Assembly: GCA_037147175.1 (NCBI GenBank)
Contig: JBAWVS010000056.1
Location: 1 to 16,356, forward strand
From: a bacterium
Lineage (GTDB): Bacteria; Cyanobacteriota; Vampirovibrionia; Gastranaerophilales; UBA9971
Direction: 5' to 3'
Length of the DNA stretch: 16,356 nt
Shown: piece by piece, positions 14,018-16,356 of the stretch
Layout: every line of letters begins with the position of its first letter
Position numbering within the stretch: the first letter of the stretch is position 1
Program-made: the position numbers and the translations under genes
Notes under the pieces: model-generated
Database searches by the model: none
Told to the model about the DNA's origin: nothing
What the model saw: only the letters and a program-made list of their open reading frames with translations

Positions 14018-14428
14018 CTAAGTTTCTTCTATTGTTGGTGTTGTTAAACTAAAATTTATCGAATACTGCCAGATTCCGTTGTTTTCAGAGATAAAATCTT
14101 CTTTTACAGGCTGCATTTTAGAACAAACAAGAGGTCTGAAACCTGTTAAAATCTGCCTGACCTTATCAAGGTAGAAATATGAACCATTGTGGTTTCTGAG
14201 ATTTCTTGTAACTACGGTGATAGAAAATTCAAGTTTTTTGTCCTGATAAATACAGCCGACACTTTTTGAATCCGAGTAACTTCCGCCCTGATAGTGAACC
14301 AGTATTGCGCCTGTCGGATGGGTTAATCTAAACTCTGACGGTTTTTCAGGAAAGCCTTCTATGTGCAAATCAGCGATTTTGCTTTTAATTCGCTCAATTA
14401 TTTCATTTTCTATCTCGTTAATAGTCAT
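14018..14428 (-). CDS. Neck / head-tail joining protein, Mu gp37-like (DUF1834)
   Basis: A 136-residue protein resembling the Mu gp37-type DUF1834 family. It begins MTINEIENEIIERIKSKIAD, and has PTGAILVHYQGGSYSDSKSV near residues 38-57, followed by LEFSITVVTRNLRNHNGSYF near 69-88 and a RQILTGFRP turn. This order (helix, beta-hairpin with GAILV-x-Y-x-G, then 'v.vl.RnL....G...lD.vr..L.G') is typical. In Mu-like phages such proteins sit at the tail terminator or neck position. The ATG at 14428 has an AGG about eleven bases upstream, and the gene lies six bases after the gp36-like gene. A 45-base gap to the sheath gene is AT-rich and shows no hairpin. Confidence 0.85.
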   Translation of the reverse strand: MTINEIENEIIERIKSKIADLHIEGFPEKPSEFRLTHPTGAILVHYQGGSYSDSKSVGCIYQDKKLEFSITVVTRNLRNHNGSYFYLDKVRQILTGFRPLVCSKMQPVKEDFISENNGIWQYSINFSLTTPTIEET

Positions 14429-14434
14429 ATTTCG

Positions 14435-14872
14435 TTACCTGTAAAATTTGTTAATAAAAGATTTTGTGAAAATCCTGTCACTTGAAGTTTTGTTTGTCAT
14501 ATATTCTCCACGTTCGGGAGGTGAAGCAGGGACTTCAATTCCAAGAGAAATGATTCCTTTTTGAATCTGCTCCAGCAGTTTTACTGAATTTTTATACTTA
14601 TCATTAATAGATTCAGGCATATCAGTCTGAAATCTTCTTGAATAAAGCCTAAAAACCGTTAAATCTGCCGCAATAATCTTGATTAATACAGGAATGGTTG
14701 CTAAAGGAAGTGTGTACCTGCCTCTTAAATACCCGTCAATGAGAGTTTCCGAATACAGAATTGCTTCATCGACAATTTCAGTATTGATTTCATTTGCCTG
14801 AATATCGTCAGTAATTTCAATCAAAGTATTTTCAGAAACTTGCTGTTTTATGTCATAAAGAGTGCAGTACAT
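14435..14872 (-). CDS. Head-tail adaptor, Mu gp36-like (DUF1320)
   Basis: A 145-residue DUF1320 (Mu gp36-type) protein. The pattern is clear: MYCTLYDIKQQVSENTLIEI at the N-terminus, EAILYSETLIDGYLRGRYTL near residues 36-55, PVLIKIIAADLTVFRLYSRR near 60-79, then a helix DKYKNSVKLLEQIQKGIISL near 91-110. Such proteins bind the portal ring as head completion adaptors. The ATG at 14872 follows the previous stop with no gap and has GAGG seven bases upstream. The last 35 residues are a basic non-conserved tail (TKSFINKFYR at the end). Confidence 0.9.
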   Translation of the reverse strand: MYCTLYDIKQQVSENTLIEITDDIQANEINTEIVDEAILYSETLIDGYLRGRYTLPLATIPVLIKIIAADLTVFRLYSRRFQTDMPESINDKYKNSVKLLEQIQKGIISLGIEVPASPPERGEYMTNKTSSDRIFTKSFINKFYR

Positions 14873-15211
14873 TTAAATTCCTCTGATTATTCTGATAATC
14901 TCACCTGCTCCTGCGGCAGTATCGAGAGTATAACCGTTTGATTCTCCTGTTGTATAAGCAACGGCACAGCCGTTAGCATCTGATGCAACACGAGTTCCTG
15001 CAGTGATTGCACCGGCTGTTTGCACTAACAAAATTCCGAATAAAGCAACGGGAGCATATTGTCCTGCTTCGATTTCAACATCTGAAACACCGTAAGCTTT
15101 TGCGTTGGCGGCACAATAATTTCCGTCAAAGCCGATAAATCTTTGCTTTTCGATATTTACCGCTACTTTTAGTGTGTCGATTAAAAGTGGTTTGTATAAT
15201 CTTTCTGCCAT
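14873..15211 (-). CDS. Capsid cement / decoration-like protein
   Basis: A 112-residue protein with the small beta-barrel pattern of head decoration (capsid cement) proteins, near DUF2190 and lambda gpD-like proteins. It shows GQYAPVALFGILLVQTAGAI near residues 50-69, followed by TAGTRVASDANGCAVAYTTG, then a closing GAGEIIRIIRGI strand. This 'aG..I.aGt.v.sda.G.a......' motif is characteristic. It would bind the capsid surface and stabilise the shell against DNA pressure. It directly follows the small protein after the capsid gene. The only ribosome site is GAGGG about eleven bases before the ATG, inside the previous gene's last codons, so translation may be coupled. Confidence 0.75.
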   Translation of the reverse strand: MAERLYKPLLIDTLKVAVNIEKQRFIGFDGNYCAANAKAYGVSDVEIEAGQYAPVALFGILLVQTAGAITAGTRVASDANGCAVAYTTGESNGYTLDTAAGAGEIIRIIRGI

Positions 15212-15214
15212 AAT

Positions 15215-15724
15215 CTATGAAACCCTCATGTTTGGAGGTGGAGTAATTTGTGTAGTTTTTTCAGAAGTTGCTTCGACCGTTTGTGCAGTCTGTACGACTG
15301 TTGGCTCTGTTTTGACTTCAATTTTTGCAGGTACAGCTTGAGTAGCAGGAGTTGGAAATGTTTGATTTCTTTTGTCCTGATTTTGCCTGTTAATCTGCTG
15401 GTATTGCTGTCTGTTACTGCGGTCTTTTGTCCTGTTATAGTTATTTTGCTTTACAGGAATAGTATTTGCTTGCTGAACAGTTGGAGCTAAATTTGTTACC
15501 TGAACCGTAGTTTGAGCAGCAGATTTGTTATTAGCAGCTTCTTTTTCCTGTTTTTCCTTTTCTTTTTTTAATTCTTCAGCCGGAATTTCAGGCTCTGCTT
15601 TAATAAATTCCAAATAGTCTGCAAGCCTTTCTGCATCAACTGTTCTTAGTTCTATGTTTGAACCGTTTGGGTACAGTTTTTCACTGTGAAAAATATCTGT
15701 TCCTTTGATTTTGTATGTAGGCAT
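15215..15724 (-). CDS. Small phage head-region protein with long disordered Q/N/T-rich tail
   Basis: A 169-residue protein beginning MPTYKIKGTDIFHSEKLYPN. Residues 1-42 resemble the small phage domain seen after capsid genes (form 'Y.v......g..y.pG..i.l.......L...g.v'), here with YPNGSNIELRTVDAERLADY near 18-37. Residues about 50-75 are a charged helix (EELKKEKEKQEKEAAN). The rest, about 95 residues, is Gln/Asn/Thr/Pro-rich low complexity with little hydrophobic content (QQYQQINRQNQDKRNQ), so probably disordered. An upstream TTG at 15757 is open, but AGGAGG lies exactly six bases before the ATG at 15724, which fixes the start. Function is unknown. The position suggests a head or head-completion accessory protein, and the flexible tail could act as a capsid tether. 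Confidence 0.6.
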   Translation of the reverse strand: MPTYKIKGTDIFHSEKLYPNGSNIELRTVDAERLADYLEFIKAEPEIPAEELKKEKEKQEKEAANNKSAAQTTVQVTNLAPTVQQANTIPVKQNNYNRTKDRSNRQQYQQINRQNQDKRNQTFPTPATQAVPAKIEVKTEPTVVQTAQTVEATSEKTTQITPPPNMRVS

Positions 15725-15730
15725 TTTTTG

Positions 15731-15736
15731 CCTCCT
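15731..15736 (-). promoter_or_regulatory. Shine-Dalgarno site that fixes the start at 15724
   Basis: AGGAGG on the minus strand, six bases before the ATG at 15724. It rules out the upstream in-frame TTG at 15757, whose extra eleven residues would be encoded across this site. Confidence 0.85.
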
Positions 15737-15787
15737 ATATTTTTTGGGGTAACTCAAAATTTATTTAAAATATTTGCAATAATTTGA

Positions 15788-16356
15788 TTAGTTGGTATCG
15801 GAAATTAAATATCCTGCATCGGCTCCGACCATAAACGGTGTGTAAATATCCGTAGCCCTGATATACCTGACTTTGTTGCCTTCACGTTGGTACTCGTCAA
15901 TGTTAAGAGAGTTTTTCTTTTTGATTAAATATGCAAAAGACGGGTCATACTCTGTTCTTGAACTTAATTGAGGAACATAAGCAAGGATGACATTATCTCC
16001 CCATACTTTTGTAAAATTTCCTGCTCCGTCAACAAATACGCTTCTGCCGATTACTATATTAGGTATTTCAAATATTTCTTTGAGGAAATTAACAGTGACA
16101 ATCTTGTTTTGAGTGTCGCTTATTAATTTGCGGAGTTTTTCATTTCTTTTTAATTCTTTCCAAGCTTCATGACCGATAACCATTGTATTCGGATCTTGTG
16201 CAATTTTGCCGGCAATAGCATCTTTAGCTGTTTCTATTATCTCTACAGGGTCGCAATTAACCTTATCAGAAAATTTAGATGTGCCGGAAAGAACAACTTT
16301 GCTGCCTGTAGGATAATTATTAGGATTTTGCGCCAATTCAGCGCAAAGTTTTTCCT
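15788..16356 (-). CDS. Major capsid protein, C-terminal part (5' end outside window)
   Basis: The frame is open from the window edge to a TAA at 15790-15788, giving the last 188 residues; the start lies outside. An in-frame TTG at 16336 is internal, not a start, because the frame continues upstream. Recognisable segments are DPNTMVIGHEAWKELKRNEK, a linker to NKIVTVNFLKEIFEIPNIVI, then GRSVFVDGAGNFTKVWGDNV and the C-terminal REGNKVRYIRATDIYTPFMV. These fit the P-domain and A-domain of HK97-fold capsid proteins in Mu-like and related myoviruses (the 'vi.G...w..l......l....' layout). The family within the HK97 fold cannot be fixed. It forms the head shell. A 63-base gap to the next gene holds only its ribosome site and AT-rich DNA. 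Confidence 0.8.
   Translation of the reverse strand, partial: EKLCAELAQNPNNYPTGSKVVLSGTSKFSDKVNCDPVEIIETAKDAIAGKIAQDPNTMVIGHEAWKELKRNEKLRKLISDTQNKIVTVNFLKEIFEIPNIVIGRSVFVDGAGNFTKVWGDNVILAYVPQLSSRTEYDPSFAYLIKKKNSLNIDEYQREGNKVRYIRATDIYTPFMVGADAGYLISDTN

Noticed and set aside
15725-15787. Possible terminator or promoter between capsid gene and next gene
   Set aside because: The gap is AT-rich with a good ribosome site only; no stable hairpin with T-run and no convincing -35/-10 pair were seen.

Overview
The window is part of the late structural operon of a temperate-type contractile-tailed (myovirus) phage or prophage. The DNA is AT-rich, genes carry GGAGG-type ribosome sites, and every structural gene lies on the minus strand with overlaps or gaps of only a few bases, so the operon reads from position 16356 down to position 1. 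No integrase, portal, terminase, lysis gene or recognisable host gene is present, so prophage and free phage cannot be told apart. The host is probably a low-GC bacterium with canonical Shine-Dalgarno use. The P2/Mu-type tail favours a Gram-negative envelope, but the taxon cannot be named from this sequence.

In transcription order the layout is as follows. Head and neck: the C-terminal part of the major capsid protein (cut by the window edge), a small protein with a long disordered tail, a capsid cement/decoration-like protein, and Mu gp36-like (DUF1320) and gp37-like (DUF1834) neck proteins. Tail shaft: sheath (FI), a 71-residue Cys-rich protein, tube (FII), the tail assembly chaperone E with a -1 frameshift extension E', and the tape measure (T). 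Baseplate: U, X, D (hub), V (spike), W, J and I. Receptor-binding end: an 836-residue collar-type tail fibre with lectin-like modules, a DUF4376-like protein, a small beta-sandwich protein, and a collagen-like/YadA-head-like fibre that runs off the left edge. Neck genes of Mu type are joined to a tail of P2 type, and the V-W-J-I-H block follows D instead of preceding FI as in P2.

The late operon is interrupted once. Between the tube gene and the chaperone gene sits a two-gene cassette on the plus strand (11541-12043) with a plausible sigma70-type promoter of its own. Its second gene resembles the HigA/COG3636 'DNA-binding prophage protein' antidote family. Its first gene, 69 residues, matches nothing I recognise. 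This moron-like cassette is the best candidate for an undescribed phage-encoded system here, for example a non-canonical toxin-antitoxin pair or a lysogenic or exclusion function. Its RNA would be antisense to the late transcript.

Two coding regions would be missed by a simple complete-ORF scan: the E' frameshift extension (11097-11258) and the truncated collagen-like fibre (1-1271). No tRNA, rRNA, CRISPR array, insertion sequence or convincing rho-independent terminator was seen, and no gene-free stretch exceeds 300 bases.
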